Origin: Diplonema papillatum | Taxonomy: Eukaryota > Euglenozoa > Diplonemea > Diplonemida > Diplonemidae | DNA: 64,000 nt | NCBI GenBank assembly: GCA_030068145.1 | Contig: JAPJBO010000076.1 | Coordinates: forward strand, 248,001-312,000 | Reading direction: 5' to 3' | Shown: piece by piece, positions 18,461-28,629 of the stretch | Layout of the letters: every line of letters starts with the position of its first letter | How positions within the stretch are numbered: the stretch's first letter is position 1 | Notes under the pieces: model-generated | The model's database searches: none | The model's input: the letters and a program-made list of their open reading frames with translations, nothing else | What the model was told of the DNA's origin: nothing | Position numbers and translations under genes: made by a program

Positions 18461-19249
18461 CACGAGCTTCAGCGACGACGCCGGGGCGGCTGTGGCGGCG
18501 GTGGTGGCGGTTGCGGGGGCCGGAGAAGCGCTGCCCCTGCCGCCGTCCGAGCGCTCTGCGCGCGCAGGGGATCCAGCCGCCGCCTCCGGCGCCCCGAGCT
18601 TCGACAGCAGGTACAACGCGTTTTGGTAGTCGCTCATCAGCCCGTCGTACTTCTGCGCCTGCCGGTCGCAGTCGGCCTGCAGCGACGCGACGGAGTGGGC
18701 GAGCCGCGAATTCTCGCTCTCCAGCCGGGTCATGTGCAGCGCGCTGTCCGACGACGCCGTGCGGAGCAAATCCGACGCCCGCGGGGACAGCGGCGCCAGC
18801 TCCCTGGTCTGCGTGTGCCGGAGCGGAGACGGCGAGTACCGTCCGGAGCTGTCGAGAGTGCTGGTCGACGCTGCATGCGGACCTTCCGCCTGCGGCTGGG
18901 CGGCAGTGGTGGCCCTCTTTTCGCCCCTTTTCACGACGCGGCGGACGATCGTGTTGCGGTCCTGGGCCCAGCCTCCCTTCCCGTCGGCGCTCGCCCACCG
19001 GGAGCAGTTGTACGGCGGCTTTCCCCTGTGGCCGTCCATCGTGCAGATCAGCGCCTGCCCCGTCTCGAAGTCGTTCCGGTCGTCCGTGACGTGCCACGCC
19101 GCCGAAGGATCCTGCGTGCTGTAGATCCACCGCGGCTTCGCAGCCGCCCGCCACAAGGGGTACCCGTTGACAGCTTCGCCTTCCACAACCTCGTATTCTC
19201 CGCTGCACGAGTACCGGTCGTTGACCACGATCAGCTGCAGCGTCGACAT
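18461..19249 (-). CDS. First exon of an unknown protein: small Cys/Trp-containing domain plus coiled coil
   Basis: Seen: an ATG at 19249 begins MSTLQLIVVND; 263 codons run to a CTCGTG/GTTTTA donor. Residues about 1-85 form a compact region with CSGEYEVVEGEAVNGYPLW, RWIYSTQDP and WHVTDD. Residues about 85-165 are basic and Ser-rich. Residues about 165-215 are a heptad-like helix (MTRLESENSRLAHSV, LQADCDRQAQKYDG). The rest is Ala/Pro-rich. I cannot name the N-terminal domain; short domains of the CSGEY..NG.P.W..... RWIY type seem familiar from protist proteins, but that is an impression. An upstream in-frame ATG (19276) is possible. A decayed copy lies at 19527-19918. Confidence 0.55.
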
Positions 19250-19526
19250 GGTTTCGCCTCGCTTTCGTTCCCCCACCCCCCGACGACGATGCCTTCCTTC
19301 GCGGGGTTTTTTTAGAAGTAAAGTTCGCTTGAGAATCTGCGATCTTCGAGTCTCCGGGTGACCTTCGTCAAATGGGCTCTTTTAAAGATAATGCATATTA
19401 GGGGGTTGGCTTCTTTCGAGCACAACTTTACTGGGCTTGCTTTGGCAACTTATGTTTGCAACATTTTTTTTGGTTGTTAACAACGCATTGTTTGTACTTC
19501 AAACTCGTAGCTTGACAGTGTTCCGG
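19250..19526. other. Spacer upstream of the MSTLQ exon
   Basis: Putative promoter or 5' UTR side of the exon. It includes a GGTTGTTAACAACGCATTG family A-like end at 19472-19495 and a GAGTCTCCGGGTGACC motif. No promoter element is recognised. Confidence 0.35.
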
Positions 19527-19918
19527 TCACCGTCGGCTTGCAAGCGACGCTGACGAGCGGGCGAGCCGCAAGTTCTCCTCCTCCAGCCGGGTCAGTAGGG
19601 AGGGGAGTGGGGCCTTCTCCCCACGACAGGCTGTGCTCTAGTAGCGGCAAAGGGTGGTCCTGCGCTCGCCCACCGGGAGCAGTTGTACGGCGGCTTTCCC
19701 CTGTGGCCGTCCATCGTGCAGATCAGCGCCTGCCCCGTCTCGAAGTCGTTCCGGTCGTCCGTGACGTGCCACGCCGCCGAAGGATCCTGCGTGCTGTAGA
19801 TCCACCGCGGCTTCGCAGCCGCCCGCCACAAGGGGTGCCCGTTGACAGCCTCGCCTTCCACAACCTCGCCCGGTCGTTGACCACGATCAGCTGCAGCGTC
19901 GACATGGTTTCGCCTGGC
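19527..19918 (-). pseudogene. Decayed partial copy of the 18461-19249 exon
   Basis: Two blocks match the source in order: 19527-19590 (coiled-coil segment) and 19656-19918 (start codon to CSRWAS). About 300 bp between them are lost. A further ~19-bp deletion just after MSTLQLIVVNDR shifts the frame, so it cannot encode the domain from the ATG. Confidence 0.8.
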
Positions 19919-19945
19919 TTTTGTTCCCCCCACCCGAACCAACCA

Positions 19946-20195
19946 AGCTTCACGTGTTCAGCGGTACTGCAGAGCCACGGGCCTACGGGTCAACTGGCTA
20001 CCGATTTACCAAACTGAAGCATCAAGGCGTGGCGCACCTTGGGGCTTGGCGCTTGCGCTGAACACAAGCTCGTCGAGACGGTCAGCCACAGGGCAGAGCG
20101 GACGGGGCTGTGGCACTGTGCTGCCTCCGACTCAAGCTTCGCAAGCTGTGGTTGACCGTCACGTTCCTGGACCCGGAGCGGCCTTTTTCTCCCAT
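19946..20195 (+). mobile_element. Retroposon family E, copy 3 (5'-truncated)
   Basis: AAGCTTCACGTGTTCAGCGG to ACCCGGAGCGGCCTTTTTC; lacks the first ~35 bp. No duplication found. Confidence 0.8.
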
Positions 20196-20315
20196 TTCCT
20201 TTCCGAGTACACTTTACGTGCTTGCTTTGGCGAGCTAGGTCTGCAACAGTTTTCGACCTTCCGAGAGACGAGTTGAACTCCTTTAGCAACACTGCTAAAG
20301 GAGGGTACGCAATTG

Positions 20316-20618
20316 CTAACGCTGACGCCGCAACTGCCTGCAATGGAAGGGTTTCCGACCCACCCACCGGAGTACGCCGTGCACGTAGTCGAGAGCATTC
20401 AGCTGCCACTCTTCTTTACAATACGACACCTGCAGTATCGAAACGACAACGAGAAGTAACAATACAGTAGCCGCAACAAGCAAGCTCTCTGAGGAGGCAG
20501 TCTCTAACCAATAACTACACGGTGTCTCCAAAGAACGCGAGAGAAGTGTCGGCCGTACAAGACACCAAAAAAAGACGGCACCTATAGCGGCATTAGTGGC
20601 CGGAATCACACAGTACAA
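20316..20618 (-). CDS. Hypothetical membrane-segment ORF
   Basis: A minus frame of about 100 codons with one strong hydrophobic helix (ESLLVAATVLLLLVVVSILQ) followed by a polar segment, KEEWQLNALDYVHGVLRW. No family recognised and no supporting neighbour. It could be a chance frame. Confidence 0.25.
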   Translation of the reverse strand: MYCVIPATNAAIGAVFFWCLVRPTLLSRSLETPCSYWLETASSESLLVAATVLLLLVVVSILQVSYCKEEWQLNALDYVHGVLRWVGRKPFHCRQLRRQR

Positions 20619-20814
20619 CGAAGCAGGGGGGTTTCATTTGTGTGTGTTCAACGTTTGAGTTTCGTTTCCGACTAATCCCGGGGCTACAACAGTCCTTTTG
20701 CAAAACGACTGTACCAGACTGACTACTGAAAACACTGCGTGCCCGTTGGCCGGGGCTCGCTTCAGGCTAATTCGTCAGGCCCATCCCTATCCCTTGAAGC
20801 TGCATCGAATTGCC

Positions 20815-22337
20815 TGCGCTGTTGACGACGATTCGAAAGAGTGCAAGTGCCTGAGGCACGACACGGTACGATCGAAGAGGCAGCCACCTTGTGACTAATG
20901 CAAGCCTTTGCCTCACAGATACCTTGCATTCTAACTTTTGAAGCTATCGCCGTGTACCGCAGTACACAGCTATAGCTTCAAAAGTTAGTACACTCAAGGT
21001 TCGCTAGTTCACACCGCCCCAACCTGCCACAAACTTGACAGTCGAGCCGGTAGAACTCCCACACGTCGGGTTGCACTGCCGGTCGGTGGCGTTGGCCGCC
21101 TCACTGTGGAGGCACGGGGCGTACGAGTGCCGCGCCGCCGGTTTGCCGTCGGAGTTCGACCACAGGGCGACGCCGCCGACGGCGAAGTTGATCCAATCGC
21201 CGATTTCCTGCGCCTCGCAGTGCGTGTGGCACGAGTGGACGAAGGCCGACGTTGCTTCCTGGTTCGGTAGTTCCGCAGCTCTATCGTGTAAATACACATA
21301 CAGGTGCTGTCTATCGCTGTTGACGACGATTGGAACGAGTGCAAGTGCCTGAAGCACGACACGGTACGATCGAAGAGGCAGCCACTTAGTGACTAATGCA
21401 AGCCCTTGCTTCACAGATACCTTGCAGTCTAACTTTTGAAGCTATCGCTATGTACCACAGTACACCACGGTCTGGCTCAAGGTGCGCCCCACCCTGCCGC
21501 GAACTTGTCAGTCGAGCCGCAGAACTCCCACACGTCGGGTTGCACTGCCGGTCGGTGGCGTTGGCCGCCTCACTGTGGAGGCACGGGGCGTACGAGTGCC
21601 GCGCCGCGGGTTCGCGTTCGGAGTTCCACCACAGGGTGACGGCATCGCGCATCGTCACGCCGCCGACGGCGAAGTTGATCCAGTCGCCGTTTTCCTGCGC
21701 CTCGCGGTGCCTGTGGCACAAGTGGATGAAGGCCGACGTAGCTTCCTTGGTTCGGGTAGTTCTGCGGCAGCTCTAACGTGTAAATGCACTTCGTCTGCCA
21801 TACAGGTGCTGTCTATCGCTGTTGACGACGATTGGAACGAGTGCAGCACGACACGGTACAATCGAAGAGGCAGCCACCTGGTGACGAATGCAAGCCATTG
21901 CTTCACAGACACCTTGCATTCTAACTCCCTTTTGAAGCTATCGCCGTGTGCCACAGTACACCACGTCTGGCTCAAGGTGCGCCCCACCCTGCCGCGAAAT
22001 TGTCAGTCGAGCCGGCAGAACTCCCACACGTCGAGTTGCACTGCCGGTCGGTGGCGTTGGCCGCCTCACTGTGGAGGCACGGGGCGTACGAGAGCCGCGC
22101 CGCGGGTTCGCGGTCGGAGTTCCACCACAGGGTGACGGCATCGCGCATCGTCACGCCGCCGACGGCGAAGTTGATCCAGTCGCCGTTTTCCTGCGCCTCG
22201 CAGTGCGTGTGGCACGAGTGGATGAAGGCCGACGTAGCTTCCTGGTTCGGTAGTTCCGCAGCTCTATCGTGTAAATACACATACAGGTGCTGCCTATCGC
22301 TGTTGACGACGATTGGAACGAGTGCAAGTGCCTGAAG
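20815..22337 (-). pseudogene. Three tandem 492-bp copies of the pectin acetylesterase 3' end
   Basis: The marker CACGACACGGTACRATCG recurs at 20857, 21355, 21846 and 22338, a period of about 492-497 bp. Each unit holds the C-terminal ~80 codons of the adjacent gene (HSCHTHCEAQ to TDRQCNPTCGSS). It is fused, by loss of about 130 bp, to the TKCIYTSELPQNYPN segment and to a common 3' flank. None has the N-terminal domain or a start. Copy 1 (21009-21240) lacks the VTMRDA part of the source. Confidence 0.85.
20931..20988. repeat. 17-bp perfect inverted repeat in the 3' flank
   Basis: Arms CTAACTTTTGAAGCTAT and ATAGCTTCAAAAGTTAG (20931-20947, 20972-20988) enclose an inner GTGTAC/GTACAC pair. The other array units keep only the left arm, so the full palindrome exists only at the array end. 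Confidence 0.9.
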
Positions 22338-22462
22338 CACGACACGGTACGATCGAAGAGGCAGCCACTTAGTGACTAATGCAAGCCCTTGCTACACAGA
22401 TACCTTGCATTCTAACTCCCTTTTGAAGCTATCGCCGTGTGCCACAGTACACCACGTCTGGC

Positions 22463-23779
22463 TCAAGGTGCGCCCCACCCTGCCGCGAACTTGTCAGTCG
22501 AGCCGGCAGAACTCCCACACGTCGGGTTGCACTGCCGGTCGGTGGCGTTGGCCGCCTCACTGTGGAGGCACGGGGCGTACGAGTGCCGCGCCGCGGGTTC
22601 GCGTTCGGAGTTCCACCACAGGGTGACGGCATCGCGCATCGTCACGCCGCCGACGGCGAAGTTGATCCAGTCGCCGTTTTCCTGCGCCTCGCAGTGCGTG
22701 TGGCACGAGTGGACGAACGCCCCGTGGCCGTCCAGACCCGACCCCCGCGCAGCCGCCAGCGCCGCCACGAAGTCCTCCGTGTACTGGTTCATCGCGGCTA
22801 TCTCCGAAACGTTGCACTTTTTATCCGGGTCGCTCTGGCACGCCGCGTAGCTTCCCTGCCCGCAAACGCCGTTTTCGACTCCAGTTTGGTTCGGGTAGTT
22901 CTGCGGCAGCTCCGAAGTGTAGATGCACTTCGTCTGCCAGGAATCGAGCCCCGAATTCAACACGAACAACGGCGTGCGGATGAAGTCGTACGTGTACTGC
23001 GCGAAGTTGCACTTCCAGTCGTCGCCGGTCGCGAGGTAGTGCTGCACGCAGTCAGCGTTGAGTCCACCCCCCAGCGATGCGTTCGACAGGGCGTGAATGT
23101 ACTTCATCTCGGTTTCATACACCGGCTCTCCGTACACTGTCAAGTGGTCCAAAAAAAACCCCGACATCGGAGCAGCTTTAACAACCCGCAACCCCGGTGC
23201 GTTGAAGCGCATCCAGGTGTGCACATACTCCGTGTGCAGATACGTGGCCAGCCCCCCAGCCGAGCACCCTGTCACGAGGACTTTCTCCGCGCTGCCGATG
23301 TTGTACCGGGCCTTCAGGACGCTCAGCGCTGCGTCGATAATCCGCTTTCCCCGGAAGTACAGGTTGTGGCGTTCCCCGTCGTCCGTGGTGAACACCACCG
23401 GCGCGTCTCTGTTCCCGCTGAAAGAGTTGCCGTCGCAGTACATCATCAGCGCGATGCTGAAGTTGCAGAACGTCGGGTTGACAGTGCAATCCTGGCTCAT
23501 CAAGCCACTGTCCGTGTTCGTCGCCGGCCACGACGAAGAATTCCCCAGCACTGTGGTCGACCGGTTGTAGCAGTCCCGCTCGTCGTAGCACCAGCCGCCG
23601 CCTTGAAAGTAGACCAGCCAGTTGTTCACGTCCGCGCCGGTGCCTAAGCCGTAGTAGAACCCACCCGGAGTCCCCGACAGGCACACGGCGCCCATCGAAG
23701 CCGCCTCGTCCGTCATCAACACGCGGGTCAGCGCCCCCAGCGCGAGGGCTGCGGCAGCCGCAGCGGGTGCCAACATCAT
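22463..23779 (-). CDS. Secreted pectin acetylesterase / Notum-family carboxylesterase
   Basis: An uninterrupted 438-codon minus-strand frame with an ATG at 23779. Residues 1-25 are Ala/Leu-rich and look like a signal peptide. The fold signature is present: NWLVYFQGGGWCYD (GGGWC at about 60-64, oxyanion region), VTGCSAGGLATY with the nucleophile Ser about 173, LNSGLDSWQ with Asp about 279, and HSCHTHC with His about 362. This is the Ser-Asp-His triad of the family (CAZy CE13 in plants, Notum in animals). Many cysteines and NXS/T sites fit an extracellular enzyme. It would remove acetyl groups from pectin or another acylated polymer or protein; the substrate cannot be told. Length is typical and no intron is needed. 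Its 3' end is repeated downstream. Confidence 0.88.
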   Translation of the reverse strand: MMLAPAAAAAALALGALTRVLMTDEAASMGAVCLSGTPGGFYYGLGTGADVNNWLVYFQGGGWCYDERDCYNRSTTVLGNSSSWPATNTDSGLMSQDCTVNPTFCNFSIALMMYCDGNSFSGNRDAPVVFTTDDGERHNLYFRGKRIIDAALSVLKARYNIGSAEKVLVTGCSAGGLATYLHTEYVHTWMRFNAPGLRVVKAAPMSGFFLDHLTVYGEPVYETEMKYIHALSNASLGGGLNADCVQHYLATGDDWKCNFAQYTYDFIRTPLFVLNSGLDSWQTKCIYTSELPQNYPNQTGVENGVCGQGSYAACQSDPDKKCNVSEIAAMNQYTEDFVAALAAARGSGLDGHGAFVHSCHTHCEAQENGDWINFAVGGVTMRDAVTLWWNSEREPAARHSYAPCLHSEAANATDRQCNPTCGSSAGSTDKFAAGWGAP

Positions 23780-23827
23780 CGGCCAACCGGATACCGACGA
23801 CTCACAGTTGCCGGGTCGACTCCCTTA

Positions 23828-23980
23828 TTTTGTACATGCACCTGCCGTGTAGGAAATGCTTGAGGAGACTGCCAGTTGCGAAATCTCAAAGGTGTGGTAC
23901 TCGTCGGCGTGCCGGTGACTCAGCCCACACGAAACACAGGTGAGTCCGGGTTTAGTGGCGGGCGTAAGCGTACAACAAGT
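23828..23980 (-). mobile_element. Dispersed element, short class (copy C6)
   Basis: Reverse copy just upstream of the pectin acetylesterase start: GTAGGAAATGCTTGAGGAGA to GGCGGGCGTAAGCGTACAA. Its hairpin end faces the gene promoter. Confidence 0.8.
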
Positions 23981-24180
23981 AATGCCGTCGTCTCTGCTTG
24001 CAGGGATAGCAATTTGGGAAAGAAGTATTGTTCGACATCCAAATGATGAGGTGGCAATTTGAAGCAAATTTATCCGCCAATATAGAAGTTGCTCGTTGAT
24101 GGGTCCAGATAGAGCCCATTGCTTCAACAACAAAGTTCGGGGGGTGAAAGACAGGTGACGACGTGCCTCAGGGAGCCGGT

Positions 24181-24475
24181 TCCGCGTGGGAATACTGGCT
24201 TAGACACGAGAAGATGTCGTACAAGGCGGAGGACCGTGAGCACCCCCCTGTGGGTCCCTGTCGAGCCGTCCGACCGGTACGCCGCGCCGGTACCCGCCCG
24301 GCGGCGGCACACGGCGCCGCAGCCCCCGCGCCGCCGTACAGCCGGAAGAGCTCGCGGCCGCCCTTGTGGGGGGGCGCGAAGTGAACGCCAGGAAGTCTGC
24401 GAGGCCGCCGACAACCGGTGTCACGTCGGCGTTCCCGATCACCACTTGGTCCCTGTTGTTGCTTAGCGTGCTCAT
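24181..24475 (-). pseudogene. Possible N-terminal gene fragment with frameshift
   Basis: An ATG at 24475 opens MSTLSNNRDQVVIGNADVTP and VVGGLADFLAF. The protein-like character then continues in another frame (HFAPPHKGGRELFRLYGGAG) across a run of seven G/C bases. One indel in the homopolymer would explain this (sequencing error or mutation). Family unknown. Confidence 0.35.
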
Positions 24476-24820
24476 GACACTGCACGACAGCTGAACAACG
24501 TGTGGCGTGTTATTGTGAGTATTATGAGTCATTTCGAGGTGCAGTGTGGATATCGAGCCACCGTTTCCTGGACGTGTGTATGCTGCAGGGAAAGTCTTAG
24601 TTTAATGTTTAGGCAGAGCACTGCCTCTCAGCTAGCATCAATCATGCAAGTCTTCTTCGAGGAAGATGTTGTCTAGGAAAGGGATGCAAAATAGGAAGAG
24701 GTAAAAAGGGGGAGTGTACGGCTCCCAAAGTGGGGTGTGAAAACCTTGGAGGACTAGCCCCCCTGTGTTTTTTTTTCACCACGGTGTTGTGTGCACCTCG
24801 TTTACTTTGTCTCAGGTTTC
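24476..24820. other. No gene recognised
   Basis: Contains TTTAATGTTTAGGCAGAGCA and an AAGTCTTCTTCGAGGAAGAT stretch that resembles 425-445. No coding signal. Confidence 0.35.
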
Positions 24821-25072
24821 GCAATCCAAAGTCAGTTGTGGGGGTCTGGCGCCCAGCTTTGGAAGCGGGTCGTCGAAGTGGCCCGGCAGCGGTGACAGGT
24901 GGTGGGACGCCCGGGGCGCAGTTGGCTTCGGCTGGCCCGAAACGGCCGAACGACGGCGAGCACACAGGAGCACAGTGGCGGGCGGTAAAGACACTGCGGC
25001 GCGGTGGTGCCTTCTGAGCACCGAGATCACACGGATCAGCATGCTCTCCCAAGACATCCACCGACAATGCAA
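24821..25072 (-). CDS. Hypothetical ORF
   Basis: Minus frame of about 84 codons with MSWESMLIRVISVLRRHHRA and a Pro/Arg-rich tail. No family recognised. Overlapping plus-strand frames are also open, so the strand is uncertain. Confidence 0.2.
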
Positions 25073-25769
25073 TCGATGTCACCCTCGATCAACCGCAGTT
25101 GAGCCGAGGGGAACAGTTGTTTTGCCATTCCCATTGCTCGGGATATTCGATTTCCTTCATGACCATGTTTGAATCCTCGGTTTCCAATCTGCTTGAAAGT
25201 CGTTTCCTCATTCCATTCAGAATTGAAATCTCTTGGTATTGATCCTGCTGCAGTTCACCTACAGCTACGACTTTTGCTTCCTCTAGCTGCAGAGAAACAT
25301 TGCTAGGTGCGTGCCGGGTGTGGTGCTTGGTAAGCGTTATGCGTCACCTTTTCCCCTGCTTGTGCCAAAAGAGGGCGGAATGCACATTTCTGTGGCGCTT
25401 CTTCGGAGATCCCGGATGACCATTTTGTTTTTTCCAGTCTCGTGCATGTTTTTGGTCGTCAGCTTTGGGGGTTTCTTAGTGCGTCACCGTGTGCGATACA
25501 CACTGACGTCGCCCGCCTGCGCGATACTAATACTGGCTGAGCTGAAAAAGGAGGAAGCAAAACAGCGGGGGGAACAACAGAAAAAAGTAGCAAACGGAAA
25601 AAAAAGAGGATAAGAAAAAAAGGGTGCTAGTCTTGCTTACTGCTGCAAAACGGACGCAACGGAGTTCGCGTCTCTTGCCAGGGTAAGAGCGAGGGGTAGT
25701 TTTTTTGCCCGGGCGACCCACTAGTTCTGAGAGTGACTAGTTGCACTTGTTGCACTTATGCACGGGGGG
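25073..25769. other. No gene recognised
   Basis: Mostly unique sequence with purine-rich runs (25540-25625). Nothing supported. Confidence 0.4.
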
Positions 25770-25930
25770 GGGGGGGATTGCAAGAACGTGCTTGGAATGG
25801 GTACGTGCTCAACACCGCACTGGTCCCGTCAGCGCCGTGTTTTGGTCCTTTAAGCCACGGACACATAAGGCGGACCATCATCAGCGCGGAACCTGAGTGT
25901 CTGCAGACAGGACTGCGGTGTGAGTCGGTT
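25770..25930. repeat. Dispersed repeat G, copy 2
   Basis: GGATTGCAAGAACGTGCTTG, AACACCGCACTGGTCCCGTC and GCGCGGAACCTGAGTGTCTG blocks shared with 13690-13835. Confidence 0.7.
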
Positions 25931-26124
25931 GGGTGGGGGTGTAGGTACCTATTGTATTTGCCAGTAATACTGTATTTGACTACCTACACCCCCCCCCAGT
26001 AGTCCAAGGCTCCGGTTCAGGACATTTTTAGTTAGTCGCGAGCTATCTTTATACAATGGCTTGGTGAGTAAGAGGTAGGTGACTACGTGACTTCGGGAGG
26101 ATCACTTTTGGTGAGGGGTCCGCA

Positions 26125-26220
26125 ACACTTTCAAAAAGTTCGACGCCCTGGTCAAGGACACGATGGAGGAGATCAGCGAGCTGGGCACGTCGCGGATGCA
26201 GGCCAAGCTGGCAGTCAAAC
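26125..26220 (+). CDS. Short exon-like helical fragment
   Basis: Plus-strand frame FKKFDALVKDTMEEISELGT then SRMQAKLAVKR, a typical amphipathic helix pattern that stops where a 121-bp tandem repeat begins. No clear splice signals and no family assignment. Probably a fragment of a larger gene. Confidence 0.3.
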
Positions 26221-26600
26221 GAGTCGTCCCTTCCCCCGCCTGTCCCCTACTAGGCTCACCACCGGCCGCCCCGACTGAGGCTGAACTGCGTCAGTGCGCG
26301 AGTTTGACTGCTGGACACGGGTGCTGGGGTTCCAAAAGAGAAGAGCGAGTCGTCCCTTCCCCCGCCTGTCCCCTACTAGGCTCACCACCGGCCGCCCCGA
26401 CTGAGGCTGAACTGCGTCAGTGCGCGAGTTTGACTGCTGGACACGGGTGCTGGGGTTCCAAAAGAGAAGAGCGAGTCGTCCTTCACCCGCCGGCCCACTA
26501 ATAGGCTCACCACCGTCCGCCCCGACTGAGGCTGAACTGCGTCAGTGCGCGAGTTTGACTGCTGGACACGGGTGCTGGGGTTCCAAAAGAGAATGTCAGG
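26221..26600 (+). repeat. ~121-bp tandem repeat, three copies
   Basis: Units start CGAGTCGTCCCTTCCCCCGC at about 26219 and 26345, and with changes at 26472. All carry CTGAACTGCGTCAGTGCGCG and end GGTTCCAAAAGAGAA. Confidence 0.92.
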
Positions 26601-27012
26601 CTCGGAAGCCCACAGGGCTCAGGAGCACGGAGGAGCACCAGCATCGCAGCCCTTGCGGGTCGGAGGGGCGCGTTTCGTTGCGATCGTTGCTGGCAGCTAA
26701 GGTCAAAAGTTTCGTAATGAGAAGGGCAGTTTTACAATCGGGTTGTTGTTGCGTTCGCTGGGGGGGGAGCTATTTGCATCGAGATGGCAAAAAAGATGAG
26801 CTTGAGCCGATTGGAAGCTACGCAGAACCACAAATTGCCGGGTTCAGTGTAACTTTTGATGCCGTCAGTCCCGGGGGGTGGGGGGGATTTCCAGCGGCTT
26901 CGTTGTATTTCGGCATATAGGGCTTGCATGTCGCTTTACCCGCTCCCCTCTCGGCTCTAGCTATAACGCTATACCAAGAAGAACTTCGGAGTGGAACGGA
27001 CGTCAGCACGCC
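26601..27012. other. No gene recognised; short duplication
   Basis: ATTTCCAGCGGCTTCGTTGT and TTTCGGCATATAGG at 26888-26921 recur at 27215-27248 on the other side of the MITE. Confidence 0.5.
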
Positions 27013-27020
27013 ACCCAGGG

Positions 27021-27206
27021 TGAGCCGATCCATCCCCTCTTGCTCTTGATAGACCGTGATAGACCGAAGAATACAGCACCGGGCAATTCGATGCAGCTCT
27101 AGGGACTAGGGATGGATCTGATAGACCGTGGTGGACCGTGATTCACTGTGATAAACAGCGGCAGGCACTTCGATGCAGTTTCAAGAGATAGGGACGGACC
27201 GGCTCA
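27021..27206. mobile_element. MITE with TGAGCCG termini, copy 1
   Basis: TIR TGAGCCGATCCATCCC pairs with GGGACGGACCGGCTCA. The flank ACCCAGGG occurs exactly on both sides (27013-27020, 27207-27214), an 8-bp target-site duplication; extending by one base gives 9 bp. The interior repeats TGATAGACCGTGATAGACCG. A second copy lies at 28451. Confidence 0.88.
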
Positions 27207-27449
27207 ACCCAGGGTTTCCAGCGGCTTCGTTGTATTTCGGCATATAGGTCGCCAGCTTCGGGTGCACGACGCGTGTCGCTCATCTTGCAGAACCATCCGA
27301 GGGGTCGGCTCTGCTGCTTCGGTTTGCTTGACCTTCCAAAAAAGTTGACCCTGTTGGGCGGTCCAACAAATCTTGCGGCCGGCAAGTCGCTTTTCCAACT
27401 CGAGGGAGGAGTCAGTTTGGCTCTGACGGGGTCCTCCCCGCAACGAGGT

Positions 27450-27637
27450 CTACACGGCGGACCCCCCCACCGGATGGGGGAGTGTTTGTGCGGTCGTTCG
27501 TGCGATCGGGGTCACTCCCGCATTGCGGGAGTCCCGCTCCCGCATTTATCTCATTTTCCTTGCATTTTGCCTAGGAAATGCGGGAGTGGCACTCCCGCAT
27601 TCACTCCCCAAACCGGTGGGGGGAGGCCGCCGTGTAG
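27450..27637. mobile_element. 188-bp MITE with ~35-bp inverted ends
   Basis: Ends CTACACGGCGG...CCCCCCACCGG and the complement of the same at 27603-27637. The interior has its own palindromic pieces (AATGCGGGAGTGGCACTCCC). No target duplication seen. The right end abuts a family A repeat. A related palindromic unit is amplified at 55280-55435. Confidence 0.8.
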
Positions 27638-27810
27638 AAAAGACAGGCGTAGGTTTGTTTGTGCGTGCCAGTTGATCGTATTCCTACTTGTATGTATACT
27701 GTGTCATTTTTTGGTAAGGAATTCTAGTCAACCACCAAACCACGCTGCCTACGTCTTCTCAGCCTGCACAATACATTGAAGGGCAACCAGCAAGATTGTT
27801 AGTACAAAAA
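27638..27810 (+). repeat. Family A repeat, single copy
   Basis: GACAGGCGTAGGTTTGTTTG to CAACCAGCAAGATTGTTAG with GTTGATCG and GTCAACCACC as inverted blocks. Confidence 0.7.
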
Positions 27811-28095
27811 GAAAAGACACGCGCTTCGGTTTGTTTGTGCAAACTGGTCAACCCCCAAAGACACGCGACTACTGCGTCGATTATTTCGCAAAGGCGGAAA
27901 CTGAAAGAAGTTGCCGGCAGACAACAATGATGGAAAGATGCAAAGCACTTTGAAAAAGAGGGTTCACAGATCTTCGAAACCGATGTGTGGCGGAAGAGTG
28001 TTGGAAGCGTTTGGAAAAAGCTACACATTTCCGGAGTTGGGCTTGCACTATACTCACGTAGCAACGAAAGAGGCTACTAACTGTCATCTTCTAAC
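27811..28095. other. No gene recognised
   Basis: A second partial family A start (ACACGCGCTTCGGTTTGTTT) followed by unique sequence. Confidence 0.4.
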
Positions 28096-28099
28096 AACG

Positions 28100-28262
28100 A
28101 CAAAAAAAGACAGGCGCTTCGTTTTGTTCGTGCCGGTTGATCGTTTTCCCCACTTGGATTTACCCTGTGTATATATTCAGGTAAGGAATTCTGATCAACC
28201 ACCAAAAACACGCTACCTGCACAATACAATGAAGGGCAACCCGCAAGATTGTTAGGACCAAA
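28100..28262 (+). repeat. Family A repeat, single copy
   Basis: GACAGGCGCTTCGTTTTGTT to CCGCAAGATTGTTAGGACC with inverted GGTTGATC/GATCAACC. Confidence 0.75.
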
Positions 28263-28450
28263 ATGCGTCGACTGTTTTCCAAAGAAATACGTAGTTTTGG
28301 TTTATTCGTTTGCTTTTCGTTGTCGAAACTCTTGTCCTTCGCGTAAGCACACGGTGCGCATGTGTGCCATCACCTGTTCGAAGCTAGTCTTAACGAGGCG
28401 CAACTAACCGCCATCTTCTAAGAAAGACTTGTGACCGACGCCTGCTACAT

Positions 28451-28629
28451 AAGCCGGTCCATCCCCTCTTGATAGACCGTGATAGACCAAAGAATACAGC
28501 ACCGGGCAATTCGATGCAGCTCTAGGGACTAGGGATGGACCTGATAGACCGTAGTGGACCGCGATTCACTGTGATTAACAGCGGCAGGCACTTCGATGCA
28601 GGTTCAAGAGATAGGGACGGACCGGCTCA
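28451..28629. mobile_element. MITE with TGAGCCG termini, copy 2
   Basis: About 93 percent identical in reading order to 27021-27206, from AGCCGGTCCATCCCC to GGACGGACCGGCTCA. Target duplication is not clear. Confidence 0.85.

Noticed and set aside
22439..23647. 402-codon plus frame
   Set aside because: Antisense shadow of the pectin acetylesterase; Val/Arg-rich with no motif.
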